DNA from: a bacterium UBP11_UBA4055 | GTDB taxonomy: Bacteria > UBA4055 | Reading direction: 5' to 3' | Assembly: GCA_002382735.1 (NCBI GenBank) | Contig: DFZN01000032.1 | Coordinates: forward strand, 1 to 64,000 | Length of the DNA stretch: 64,000 nucleotides | Part shown: in pieces, positions 44,181 to 53,786 of the stretch | Numbering within the stretch: the stretch's first letter is position 1 | Layout: the number at the start of each line of letters is the position of its first letter | The notes under the pieces: generated by a model | The model's input: only the letters and a program-made list of their open reading frames with translations | Told to the model about the DNA's origin: nothing | The model's database searches: none | Translations under genes and position numbers: made by a program

Positions 44181-45554
44181 TTATTCATATCTCAATGCCA
44201 GACCGATAGCTATATATGCAACACTTTCTTTTTCCTTAGCATAATCCAAAACGCTTGAATCACCCCTGAAAAATCCGGCAATGTCAAGATTTTCGCAGGG
44301 GATGTCAGTGTTCTTGTTAATGAACTGGGCGAATTTATTCATCTCCAGAGCCTTGCCTGTAATGTATATTTTTGAAGGTATTTTGTTCTGGTTCTGCTGC
44401 GCATAGTACTGGAAGGTCTTCTGAAGTTCTCTCAGTAACTGCATCCTGACATATTTTTTAACCGAGAAATGCTGGTTCAGATTCTCTGTCGTTTCCTGCT
44501 CGAATGCGCTGGTTATGTAATCGTAAAAGTTCCTGTTCCTGATCATTTCCTCAGTTTCAGCAGGGGAAATATCCCTGTTTCTCTGAAGAGTTTTCTTGAA
44601 TGTACTATATGTGAAATCAATATTTCTGATGTAAAGCTCTTCATTCCCGCTCGGTATTATCATTATATGAGAAAAGTCCATCCCTATGTCAATAACACAA
44701 GATACAGTACCTTTCGGAGGCCTTACAGACTCGTTATAGAGATTTACAATAGCCATTTTGTCAATATCAAGTATCTTACATTCTACCCCCGTAAGCGCTA
44801 ACATTCCCTGAACAGAAAAGAATGTGCTCCCGTCAGAAACAGCTGCGAGGATATCGTGATTCATTCCGTCAGAATTTAAGAGTATATATTCATAACGGCT
44901 CATGACATCAAAAGGGGATTTTACGATAGCAGGAAGCTCTTTCTCAATATTCTCCACGGGCGTATTCTGGACATATAACTGTTTAACTATAACATTCGTA
45001 CCGTTCAATGAAGTAACTATGAGTGGGTCGTTTTTCGCAACGCCCGCCCTGACAAAAACTTTATCTATCGCATCGATCTGCTGCTCTTTTATTACCTGTT
45101 CGGGATCTTTTTTGTCCATAAAAACATTATCCTCAGTGACCTGGGGCGGCTCAATCGGGATTACCTGCAGGTTAGTAAGTCTGTAATTTATTCCGTCATA
45201 CTCGGTTTGAGCAAAGACCACATTATCTTTTGTTATATGAAGCGCATTAACCCTGCTTTTTTTGGCAGACACTGAAACAGAGGAACTTTTATCTAAACTA
45301 GTATCCTTTGAAGTTTTTTCGATTATTTTCAGGTCGTCTCCTATATCAGCAGGTCTCGCAGGAGGCACCTGTGCGTTAGGGACTTCAGAAAAAATATTTC
45401 TTCCTATGCTCTTTGGAGATGCGTCACTTTTCTTTGATGTATTATCCTGTGATTGTGATTTTTTTTCAGACTTATTTTTAAAAAAATCAGACTGATTTTC
45501 TGCGAAAATGTTCCTTCCTATACTCTTTGATTCTCTGCTCGGATCGTTTGTCAT
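44181..45554 (-). CDS. pilM: PilM-like actin-fold pilus protein with repeated N-terminal motif
   Basis: A 457-residue protein. The C-terminal 360 residues follow the actin-like PilM plan: VNALHITKDNVVFAQTEYDG at the start, VSCVIDIGMDFSHIMIIPSG as the phosphate-2 strand, and SKIYITGKALEMNKFAQFI near the end. It would be a cytoplasmic ATP-binding ring under the pilus machine. The first 95 residues are an unusual low-complexity Ser/Lys/Asp-rich extension that holds two copies of SIGRNIF(A/S)E, at about residues 11-19 and 48-56. Ordinary PilM lacks this part. Confidence 0.82.
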   Translation of the reverse strand: MTNDPSRESKSIGRNIFAENQSDFFKNKSEKKSQSQDNTSKKSDASPKSIGRNIFSEVPNAQVPPARPADIGDDLKIIEKTSKDTSLDKSSSVSVSAKKSRVNALHITKDNVVFAQTEYDGINYRLTNLQVIPIEPPQVTEDNVFMDKKDPEQVIKEQQIDAIDKVFVRAGVAKNDPLIVTSLNGTNVIVKQLYVQNTPVENIEKELPAIVKSPFDVMSRYEYILLNSDGMNHDILAAVSDGSTFFSVQGMLALTGVECKILDIDKMAIVNLYNESVRPPKGTVSCVIDIGMDFSHIMIIPSGNEELYIRNIDFTYSTFKKTLQRNRDISPAETEEMIRNRNFYDYITSAFEQETTENLNQHFSVKKYVRMQLLRELQKTFQYYAQQNQNKIPSKIYITGKALEMNKFAQFINKNTDIPCENLDIAGFFRGDSSVLDYAKEKESVAYIAIGLALRYE

Positions 45555-45576
45555 AATTCTTTATCCCAAGAACTGA

Positions 45577-46311
45577 TTATCTGCTGTCAACTTCATTTGC
45601 AAGCTTGAAATAATCTTGAGCGCCCCACGAATCCGGTGCATACTCAAATATAGTTTTCATAAAACTCGGCGCTTCTTTAAGGCTGACATCTTCTCTAATG
45701 TAGGTGTTAAACAGTTTCTCTCTAAAGAAGTCCTTTAGAATCGCAACCGTTTCGAGAGATATCTTTCTTTTCTCGTTGTAATAAACAGGCAGCACACCCA
45801 GAATATCAAGGTTTTTGTTATACGATTTGCTGACGCTGTCTATCATACCCAAGATCTGGTTAGCTCCGATCTGAGAAAGAAAATCCATCGATATGGGTAT
45901 CACTACTTCATCGCAGTAAGTCAGAACATTTACATTTATGAGATTAATGGACGGTGCACAATCGACGATCACATAATCGACACCTTCAAGATGTGAAAGA
46001 TTTTTTTTGAGCTTATATTCCTTACCCCAGGTCTTCGTCATTTTTACTTCTGTATCGACAAGGTATTTACCACCTGAAGTGATAACATGAAGTTTCTCTC
46101 GGACTTTAACTATTGATGCTCTCCTTTTAAGTAGAAGATCGCACAGAGTTTTTTCCGGATTGATGTTGAACACGATCCCGATTGTATTCTGGGGATCACT
46201 GTCAATCAGCAGAACACTTCTTCCCATCAATGCCAAACCGTGAGCAAGATTGATCGAAGTGGTGGTCTTTCCGGTACCGCCCTTTGAAGATAAAATCGCA
46301 ATTTTACGCAT
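45577..46311 (-). CDS. ParA/MinD-like ATPase heading the pilus operon
   Basis: A 244-residue deviant Walker A ATPase: the first lysine-containing loop is KGGTGKTTTSINLA, then the DSDPQNT motif and VDYVIVDCAPSINLI for Walker B. It is the Soj/ParA type with no DNA-binding N-terminal domain. I use the ATG at 46311 rather than a TTG two codons before. No parB is adjacent. It is 22 bases from pilM on the same strand, so it probably positions pili or the pilus machine at a cell site instead of segregating the chromosome. Confidence 0.88.
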   Translation of the reverse strand: MRKIAILSSKGGTGKTTTSINLAHGLALMGRSVLLIDSDPQNTIGIVFNINPEKTLCDLLLKRRASIVKVREKLHVITSGGKYLVDTEVKMTKTWGKEYKLKKNLSHLEGVDYVIVDCAPSINLINVNVLTYCDEVVIPISMDFLSQIGANQILGMIDSVSKSYNKNLDILGVLPVYYNEKRKISLETVAILKDFFREKLFNTYIREDVSLKEAPSFMKTIFEYAPDSWGAQDYFKLANEVDSR

Positions 46312-46489
46312 AATCAAACCTGTAACTTAATGTTCTTAACCATGTTGCATCAATATAAAGCATTTCATTCTTTTTTGTCAAGCAAATTATTTTGTTGTTT
46401 AACTTTAAAATCTTTCACCTCTAAATCTTCGTCGTTACCGATTACCATATAAATATGCGCTAATGTAACAGCAATTACAACAAAAAAAA

Positions 46490-48778
46490 TCAGATTTTTA
46501 AACTGTCAAAATCTTTTTTGCAATTCGGGCAGAAATATTTGACTGTTCCTGTTTTCTGATCGTTGATCTCTTCCAAAACCCCGTATCCGCAGGAAGGGCA
46601 TTTTTTTTCGACCGGCTTATTCCATGACGCAAAAGTACATTTAGGGAAATTTGAACAGCCATAGAACAGCCTACCTTTTTTTGTAGTTTTGTCTTTTATT
46701 ATGCCTCCGCATCCTTCAACAGGACAGTTTATGCTTATGTGCTCTGTGTGAACATATTTACATTTTGGATACATATCACATGCAATGAATTTTCTGCCGA
46801 ACTTACCTGATCTTTCCACAAGAGTCCCCTTACCGCATTTGGGGCATTTACCGAATTCCTTTCTCGGAAGAGTTTTTACATCACCGTCTTTTTCTGTACC
46901 TGTGCCTTTCTTCTGATCAAGAGAAGCCGTATATTTGCAGGACGGAAAATTACTGCAGGCGATGAATTTCCCGTTCTTACCCCATTTGAATATCAGCGAA
47001 CCCTTTCCGCACTTTGGACACAAGCCTCCCGCGGGAAGCTCTGTATTTTTCTTTATCTCGAGAGTCTTTTTTGATACAGCTTCAAGAGTTTTCTCAAAAG
47101 GTTTGTAAAATTTATTCAGGATATCCGACATGGCCGCTTCGCCGTATTCGATCTTATCAAGGCTTGCTTCCATTTTCTTGGTGAATTTGATATTGAATAT
47201 TTCTCCGAAATTCTCAACTAGTATGTTGTTAACGATATTTCCAAGTTCGGTGGAGATAAGTTTCTTTTCCGTTTTTTCAATATATTTCTGATAAATAAGC
47301 CTGTCTATAATAGTGGCATATGTAGAAGGCCTTCCTATCTCCTGCTCTTCAAGCTCCTTTGTCAGTGAAGCCTCGTTAAATCTGGCGGGCGGCTTTGTGA
47401 AATGTTCCTCCGGTTCAACCTCTCTTAATGTGACCATCATACCTACATCAATATTCCTCGGAAGTCTTGTATTAGAGTCTTCGTCCTCTTTGTCAACGCC
47501 GAAATCGCTGTCCATAAATACCTGCTGGTATCCTTTAAAAACATTCTTTCTTCCCGAAATCCTGAATTTGAATTTTTCACAGCCGATATCTATCACGGTC
47601 TGTTCAAATACCGCCTCTTTCATTTGAGTAGCTACAAATCTTGTCCAGATGAGCTGATAAAGTTTAAACTGTTCTTTTGACAGGTACGGCTGAAGTTTCT
47701 TCGGTTCAAGATTGATATCCGCGGGTCTTATGGCTTCGTGCGCATCCTGTATGTTCTTCTTTGATTTATATTTTCTCGCACTCGGAGTAACAAAATCGAC
47801 ACCGAATTTTTTACTTATGTAATCTCTTACCTCGTCAACCGCTTCATTTGAGACCCTGGTCGAATCTGTTCTCATATAGGTTATAAGACCTACTACGCCC
47901 TTGGTGCCCAATTCTATACCTTCATACAGGTTCTGAGCTATCTGCATAGTTTTCTTTGACGAGAATCCGAGTCTGTTGACGCTCGCTTGAAGAAGAGTGG
48001 AAGTAATGAAGGGCGCCATGGGTGATTTCTTGATCTTTGTCTTATTGATGTTCATCACAGAATACTTGGATTTTCTGATCTCAGTTATGATCTTATCCGC
48101 CTCAGACTTATTTGCGATCCTGAAATCCTTATCACTGATCTTTACAAGTTCTGCAGAGAATTGCTCTTTTGAAGTGGAAAAGTCGGCTTTAACAGTCCAG
48201 TATTCTTCAGGATTAAAGTTATTTACTTCGCTATCCCTTTCACAAATTATTCTTAGAGCGACAGACTGTACCCTGCCCGCACTAAGTCCGTTTGAAATCG
48301 CTTTCCACAGAAAAGGACTAATCTTGTAACCTACGAGCCTGTCCATTATTCTTCTGGCCTGTTGCGCATCGACCAGGTTCTTATCTATTGAACCTTCATT
48401 TTTTAAACCCGCGTCTATGCCTTTCTTAGTAATTTCGTTAAATGTGACTCTGACTATCCTGTTGGTCGAACTCTTAAGTCTGTTGCTGATATGCCAGCCG
48501 ATTGCCTCTCCCTCACGGTCGGGGTCAGTAGCTATCAGTATCTTTTCACTTTCCTTAGCTATTGTCTCAATTCTCTTGAGTATCTTACTTGCCTGACCGG
48601 CATTGTCGATGACCTTGTAAGTCGGTTTAAAATCGTTCTCGATATCAACGCCCAGCTCCTTAGCTGGCAGATCTATAACATGTCCGTTGCTCGCGATCAC
48701 ATTGTATGAGGGTCCGAGATATTTACTTACTGCTTTTACTTTTCCTGGTGATTCCAGTATAACAAGATTCTTGCTCAT
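46490..48778 (-). CDS. topA: DNA topoisomerase I
   Basis: A 762-residue type IA topoisomerase, relaxing negative supercoils. The TOPRIM domain begins VILESPGKVKAVSKYLG (shown in part) and has DPDREGEAIGWH; the active-site tyrosine is in GLITYMRTDSTRVS. The C-terminus carries four zinc-ribbon modules, beginning at CPKCGKGSL, CPKCGKGTL, CPVEGCGGI and CPSCGYGVL. It follows secA by about 27 bases on the same strand. Confidence 0.98.
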   Translation of the reverse strand: MSKNLVILESPGKVKAVSKYLGPSYNVIASNGHVIDLPAKELGVDIENDFKPTYKVIDNAGQASKILKRIETIAKESEKILIATDPDREGEAIGWHISNRLKSSTNRIVRVTFNEITKKGIDAGLKNEGSIDKNLVDAQQARRIMDRLVGYKISPFLWKAISNGLSAGRVQSVALRIICERDSEVNNFNPEEYWTVKADFSTSKEQFSAELVKISDKDFRIANKSEADKIITEIRKSKYSVMNINKTKIKKSPMAPFITSTLLQASVNRLGFSSKKTMQIAQNLYEGIELGTKGVVGLITYMRTDSTRVSNEAVDEVRDYISKKFGVDFVTPSARKYKSKKNIQDAHEAIRPADINLEPKKLQPYLSKEQFKLYQLIWTRFVATQMKEAVFEQTVIDIGCEKFKFRISGRKNVFKGYQQVFMDSDFGVDKEDEDSNTRLPRNIDVGMMVTLREVEPEEHFTKPPARFNEASLTKELEEQEIGRPSTYATIIDRLIYQKYIEKTEKKLISTELGNIVNNILVENFGEIFNIKFTKKMEASLDKIEYGEAAMSDILNKFYKPFEKTLEAVSKKTLEIKKNTELPAGGLCPKCGKGSLIFKWGKNGKFIACSNFPSCKYTASLDQKKGTGTEKDGDVKTLPRKEFGKCPKCGKGTLVERSGKFGRKFIACDMYPKCKYVHTEHISINCPVEGCGGIIKDKTTKKGRLFYGCSNFPKCTFASWNKPVEKKCPSCGYGVLEEINDQKTGTVKYFCPNCKKDFDSLKI

Positions 48779-48805
48779 TTTTTATCTTCCCAATTTCTAT
48801 TTAAT

Positions 48806-51760
48806 TTATTCAGCACCGTGACAATTTTTAAATTTTTTTCCGCTTCCGCACGGACATGGATCGTTCCTTCCGACCCGCTCGTTCATATTCTTTACCGTTC
48901 TCTGCTTGGCTGCAGCTCCCTGAGCAAGAGCTTTAAGGCTGTTCAGACGCTCCTGCTCTTTCCTTCTGTTCTCCTCCTCCTGACTTATCTCGATATCGAT
49001 CCTCGCCTTAAAAATGAATTCAAGCGTCTGCTGGTTCATTCTGAAGAGCATTTCTTTAAAAGATTCAAATGACTTTCTCTTATACTCGATAAGAGGATCC
49101 TTTTGGGCGTGAGCCATCAGCGATATACCGCTTCTGAGATCGTCGTCTTCCCTTAGGTGTTCCTGCCAGTTGATGTCAATTATTCTTACTATCGCTATTC
49201 TGGAAAGAATATCCATCATACGCTCGCCTATGACCGACCTTTTATGGGTGAATTTATCGACTGCAAGCTGCAGCAGCTTATCATAAAGGTCTTCAGCCGT
49301 ATTGATCGCGGATATATCCTGGTCGAATTTGATCAGCATTGTTTTCATAAGATTTTTATCAATATACTCCCAGTCCCAGTTCTCCGGCGATCTGGAGTTA
49401 GAACATGCGTTAAATATTATCTCTTTGACAAAATCTTCCATCACTTCATTTACTTCCCTGTACATGCCTTCGTCCGGATCCACCCCGTATTCCTTTGCGA
49501 AAGGAACGGTCTTTCCTTCACTCACGGCTCCCTTGATCAGCGCAGCCCTTCTCCGCCTGTATATCACATCCCTCTTCCTGTTCATGACATCGTCATACTG
49601 GATAATATGTTTTCGCATTGAGAAATTATGCATCTCGACCCTTTTCTGCGCCCTTTCTATCGACTTGGTTATCCATGGATGAGCGATAGGTTCACCTTCG
49701 TTCCTGCCGAACTTGTCCATTATACCTGAGATTCTTTCAGAACCGAATATCCTCATTAAGTTGTCTTCAAGCGAAACATAAAATCTGGACGAACCGGGAT
49801 CGCCCTGCCTTCCGGCTCTTCCTCTGAGCTGTCTGTCTATCCTTCTCGAGTCGTGCCTTTCGCATCCGATGATCGCAAGACCGCCCTTGTCTTTCACGCC
49901 GGCGCCAAGCTTGATATCAGTACCTCGACCTGCCATGTTCGTGGCTATAGTGATCGTTCCCGATTCTCCCGCATCCTTGATTATCTGAGCCTCGCGGGCA
50001 TGATTTTTCGCGTTCAGAAGGTTATGCGGTATCCTTCTCATATCGAGAAGCCTGTGCATTATTTCGCTGACTTCCACATCGGGTGTTCCGAGCAGTACCG
50101 GCCGTCCTTCACTTCTGAGAGCAGCAACATCGTTTATGATAGCATTGTACTTTTCTTTCTTGGTCATGTAGATGTAGTCCTGCTGATCATTCCTGATAAC
50201 AGGGACATTTGTGGGTATAACCGAGACTACCAGATTATATATCTCGAAGAACTCATTCTCTTCAGTAATAGCTGTACCGGTCATACCGCTGAGTTTTTTA
50301 TACATCCTGAAATAGTTCTGGTATGTGATGGCCGCCACAGTCTGCGTGTCCTCTCCGACCTTAACACCTTCCTTTGCCTCGATCGCCTGGTGCATTCCGT
50401 TGCTGAATCTGCTGTCGTATTTTAGCCTGCCTGTGGACTGGTCAACGATTATGACCCTGCCGTCCTGAACTACATACTCGACATCTTTTTCAAAAAGAGA
50501 ATACGCGCGAAGAAGCTGATTCATAGTGTGGATCTTATCGCTTTTTTCAGCATATTCAGTATGAAGTTTTTCGATTATTTCCTCTTTTTCCTTGTCAGGA
50601 AGTTCCATCGATTCAATATTCTGTATCTCCGTAGCAAGATCGGGTATTACGAACATGTTCTTGTCTGATCCGCCTTTCGTTAACAGATCATGTCCGTTCT
50701 TGAATATGTCAACAGTATTCGATCTTTCTTCAATGGTATAGTAAAGATCCTCCGTTACCTGACCGAATATCTTGTCACGCAACAATTCGTTTTCAAGCTT
50801 ATTGACATTCGTTTTTACGGAAGGCATCGTAAGCAGTTTAAGCAGTTTTTTGTTTTTTGGAGTAGCTTTAGAAGCTTTAAGGATCAGCATCAGTGCCTTT
50901 CTGTCCTCGGGGTCTTTCCCGATAGCTTTTTCAGCCTCACCAAGCCATTCGTTAACCATTTTTGTCTGTTCTCTGACAAGTTCGAATACTTTTGGCTTGA
51001 GCATATCGAACCTCTGATTGTCGGATTTAGGCACAGCACCGGAAATTATAAGAGGCACCCTCGCTTCATCGATGAGGATCGAATCCACTTCGTCGATCAG
51101 GCAGTAATTGAATCCCCTCTGGACCATATCTTCTATGTCAATCACCATGTTGTCCCTGAGGTAATCGAACCCGAATTCATGATTTACTCCATACAGGATG
51201 TCCTTGCAGTACTCTTCTTTTCTTTTATTCTGATCTCTCAGGTCGGAAGTAATCACACCGACCGTCATTCCCAGAAATTCCAGCACATAACCCATCCACT
51301 CTCTGTCCCTTTTGGCCAGGTAGTCGTTCACTGTAACAATGTGAACGCCTTTGCCCGAGAGCGCGTTAAGATAAGAAGGAAAAAGCGCTACGAGTGTTTT
51401 ACCTTCTCCGGTCGCCATTTCGGCTATCTTCCCTTCGGCAAGAACCACAGCTCCCATAAGCTGAACATCGTACGGGATCATGTTCCATTCCTGCATTCTT
51501 CCATCGATCATCCATGATCTGCCGACCATTCTCCTGCAGGCTTCTTTTACAAGCCCGAAAGCTTCAGGAAGAATATCTTCTTCCGTTTCGCCCGCTTTCA
51601 GCCGCTCTTTAAATTCAGTCGTTTTCAGCTTCACGGCATCGTCAGAAAGTTCCCTGTATTTTTCGTACCATGAATTTATGCTCTCGACTACAGGTTCGAG
51701 CCTTTTTACTTCTCTGTCCTGTTTTGTACCGAATATCTTGTTCAATAAAAATGATAACAT
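48806..51760 (-). CDS. secA: Preprotein translocase ATPase
   Basis: A 984-residue SecA, the motor that drives proteins through SecYEG. Walker A is EMATGEGKTLVA, Walker B and DEAD region YCLIDEVDSILIDEARVPLI. Downstream are TNMAGRGTDIKLG, RQLRGRAGRQGDPGSS and the C-terminal SEC-C zinc motif NDPCPCGSGKKFKNCHG, which binds SecB or ribosomes. An insertion of about 90 residues in the first ATPase domain (around 255-345) makes it longer than the E. coli protein (901). Confidence 0.98.
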   Translation of the reverse strand: MLSFLLNKIFGTKQDREVKRLEPVVESINSWYEKYRELSDDAVKLKTTEFKERLKAGETEEDILPEAFGLVKEACRRMVGRSWMIDGRMQEWNMIPYDVQLMGAVVLAEGKIAEMATGEGKTLVALFPSYLNALSGKGVHIVTVNDYLAKRDREWMGYVLEFLGMTVGVITSDLRDQNKRKEEYCKDILYGVNHEFGFDYLRDNMVIDIEDMVQRGFNYCLIDEVDSILIDEARVPLIISGAVPKSDNQRFDMLKPKVFELVREQTKMVNEWLGEAEKAIGKDPEDRKALMLILKASKATPKNKKLLKLLTMPSVKTNVNKLENELLRDKIFGQVTEDLYYTIEERSNTVDIFKNGHDLLTKGGSDKNMFVIPDLATEIQNIESMELPDKEKEEIIEKLHTEYAEKSDKIHTMNQLLRAYSLFEKDVEYVVQDGRVIIVDQSTGRLKYDSRFSNGMHQAIEAKEGVKVGEDTQTVAAITYQNYFRMYKKLSGMTGTAITEENEFFEIYNLVVSVIPTNVPVIRNDQQDYIYMTKKEKYNAIINDVAALRSEGRPVLLGTPDVEVSEIMHRLLDMRRIPHNLLNAKNHAREAQIIKDAGESGTITIATNMAGRGTDIKLGAGVKDKGGLAIIGCERHDSRRIDRQLRGRAGRQGDPGSSRFYVSLEDNLMRIFGSERISGIMDKFGRNEGEPIAHPWITKSIERAQKRVEMHNFSMRKHIIQYDDVMNRKRDVIYRRRRAALIKGAVSEGKTVPFAKEYGVDPDEGMYREVNEVMEDFVKEIIFNACSNSRSPENWDWEYIDKNLMKTMLIKFDQDISAINTAEDLYDKLLQLAVDKFTHKRSVIGERMMDILSRIAIVRIIDINWQEHLREDDDLRSGISLMAHAQKDPLIEYKRKSFESFKEMLFRMNQQTLEFIFKARIDIEISQEEENRRKEQERLNSLKALAQGAAAKQRTVKNMNERVGRNDPCPCGSGKKFKNCHGAE

Positions 51761-51781
51761 CTGATCCCTGTTCTTAAATAT

Positions 51782-52459
51782 TTATCTTCCGACCATAAGT
51801 CTTTCACCGAGAAATTCATTCAATCCGGCTTTGACCACTTTCTTGTAAACCGCCTTGATGTCGTATTCGACCCTTTTCAATTCGTATTCATTCTCCTCTG
51901 TGTTCCATATAACAAAACTAGCCTTGGGGTTTCCGTCTCTGGGCTGGCCAACTGAACCGATGTTCACGATCAGTCTGTTGTCAACGGACCTGAACATTTC
52001 CGGTCTGTGTGAGTGTCCGATAAAACATACAGACTCGGTAAAATAATTAAAATGCTTTTCCGCGCTGTGCTGGGTAAGAATATAGTTCCAGTCTTCCGGT
52101 ATTAGAGGAGTTGAATGCACAAAAAGAAGATCGTGCTCGCTGATCTTAAGCGGGAGATTCAGCAAATATTCGTAATTCTCATCATTTATCATTCTTCTCG
52201 TCCACTCGGTCGACTCTCTGGCATATGAATTGAAAAGCATCATATCCGTCTGATTTATAACTGCGCTGTCATGATTTCCGACAACGACTTTATCTGTGGC
52301 CCCTTTTATAAGATCTATGCATTCATTGGGACTGGGACCGTAACCTACAATATCTCCGAGACAATATATTTTATCTGCTTTCTCTTTCCCGATCTCTCTG
52401 AGAACAGCTTCAAGTGCCTCCTGATTGGAGTGAATGTCAGATATAACAGCTATTTTCAT
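51782..52459 (-). CDS. Metallophosphoesterase (YfcE/MJ0936-like)
   Basis: A 225-residue calcineurin-like phosphoesterase with all metal motifs: ISDIHSNQEAL, CLGDIVGYGP, VGNHDSA, FVHSTP and FIGHSHRPE. It probably uses two metal ions to hydrolyse a phosphodiester or phosphomonoester in the cytoplasm; the substrate is unknown. It lies between nusB and secA with gaps of about 12 and 21 bases. Confidence 0.92.
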   Translation of the reverse strand: MKIAVISDIHSNQEALEAVLREIGKEKADKIYCLGDIVGYGPSPNECIDLIKGATDKVVVGNHDSAVINQTDMMLFNSYARESTEWTRRMINDENYEYLLNLPLKISEHDLLFVHSTPLIPEDWNYILTQHSAEKHFNYFTESVCFIGHSHRPEMFRSVDNRLIVNIGSVGQPRDGNPKASFVIWNTEENEYELKRVEYDIKAVYKKVVKAGLNEFLGERLMVGR

Positions 52460-52471
52460 AGAACATCCGTC

Positions 52472-53164
52472 TTAATTATCAGTTTTTCTAATCTCATTTT
52501 TCAGTTTATTCAGTATCCCGTTTATAAAAACATTGCTTTTTTCCGTGCTGTACTTCTTTCCCAGCTCAATTGCTTCATTAATTACGACTTTTGGCGGAAT
52601 ATCGTTAAAATATTTAAGTTCCACAATCCCCATCCTCAAAATGATCTTGTCGATAATGGATATCCTGCCGAAATCCCAGTTCTCAAGATTTGATATTATG
52701 CTTTTATCTGTCGCGTCGAGGTTACTGAAATAGCAAGAAACATAGCTGGTGAAAAATTTCATGTTATCGCTGTTCTCGGAAAAAGGGGTGTCCTGTTTTT
52801 TATCATCCCTGATCCCCATCTTTACCATCAGCTCAGAAGCTTTTGTAAGAAAGCCGTCATAAACATTATTGCTGTCCATTTCTTCGAAAGTCATCGAAAC
52901 TGATTCTTTTGTATATGGAAGGTTGAACTCGATCGAATCGTCATTTTCAAGTTTGATTATCTTTACACTGTCGAATATCTCTTTGATGGACTCACGCAGA
53001 TTTTCAAGCTTATCTTCTCTTCTTATCTCGCTTACATCACCAAGGAATTTTTTCAGCTCCGCATCAGATATTTTGCTCCGTGTGTCTTTGAATTCCATAC
53101 TGTAGAAGAACATCAGCAGATTTTCTCTTGTGTTTCTCCGGTTTGAAAGAAGATTAGATGACAT
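52472..53164 (-). CDS. nusB: NusB transcription antitermination protein, extended
   Basis: A 230-residue NusB. The N-terminal RRNTRENLLMFFYSMEF and C-terminal DFGRISIIDKIILRMGIVEL, PPKVVINEAIELGKKYS and FINGILNKL match the family. Usual NusB is about 140 residues; here about 85 extra charged residues sit between helices in the first half. NusB binds boxA RNA with NusE to prevent early termination in rRNA operons. It follows rnhA by 5 bases. Confidence 0.93.
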   Translation of the reverse strand: MSSNLLSNRRNTRENLLMFFYSMEFKDTRSKISDAELKKFLGDVSEIRREDKLENLRESIKEIFDSVKIIKLENDDSIEFNLPYTKESVSMTFEEMDSNNVYDGFLTKASELMVKMGIRDDKKQDTPFSENSDNMKFFTSYVSCYFSNLDATDKSIISNLENWDFGRISIIDKIILRMGIVELKYFNDIPPKVVINEAIELGKKYSTEKSNVFINGILNKLKNEIRKTDN

Positions 53165-53169
53165 AGTTT

Positions 53170-53613
53170 TTATTCCGGTTTCTGATTCTTTAGAATTTCG
53201 TTTTTAGCAAGACTGTCGCATTCCTCGTTGTACAGGTCGCCGTCATGCCCTTTGACCCAGTGAAAATTAACTTTGTGAAAGTTTATCATATCAGAAATTT
53301 CCTTCCACAGAGGAATGTTCTTTACATCTTTTCTTGCGCTTGTTTTCCACCCGTTCTTTTTCCAGATGTTCAGCCACATCGTAGCGGAATCAATAAGGTA
53401 TTTTGAATCTGTATGAAGGTCAACTTCACATTTTCCCTTTAAGAGTTTCATCGCTTCGATGAAAGCAGTGAGCTCCATTATGTTGTTGGTCGTTTCGGCA
53501 CTGAAACCCGAAATCCTCTTCATCACACCACCGTAGATAAGAACCGCTCCCCAGCCTCCGGGACCGGGATTCTTACTGCAGGCGCCGTCAGTGTACATTG
53601 TCACTTTTTTCAT
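53170..53613 (-). CDS. rnhA: Ribonuclease HI
   Basis: A 147-residue RNase H that cuts RNA in RNA-DNA hybrids. The catalytic acidic residues are in MYTDGACSKNPGPGGWG, IMELTAFIEAM, VDLHTDSKYLID and NEECDSLAKN, all present. It is the first gene of a leftward run with nusB, a phosphoesterase, secA and topA, and is divergent from dapA. Confidence 0.97.
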   Translation of the reverse strand: MKKVTMYTDGACSKNPGPGGWGAVLIYGGVMKRISGFSAETTNNIMELTAFIEAMKLLKGKCEVDLHTDSKYLIDSATMWLNIWKKNGWKTSARKDVKNIPLWKEISDMINFHKVNFHWVKGHDGDLYNEECDSLAKNEILKNQKPE

Positions 53614-53786
53614 TCCGTTGACGAACCTCCACTTCAGAAACAGTAAAATTATATCATTCCGTTCAAATTTGCAAAAAATATTTTGACTATTTTTTATGAA
53701 ATTAACTGAAAAAAATTAAAATTCTTCTGTCTTTTGGACAATTTTTTTGTTAATTTCCAAACAAATCATTAACGGAGACGAGGATC

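Noticed and set aside
50690..51517. Rightward frame of 275 codons
   Set aside because: Antisense shadow of secA.
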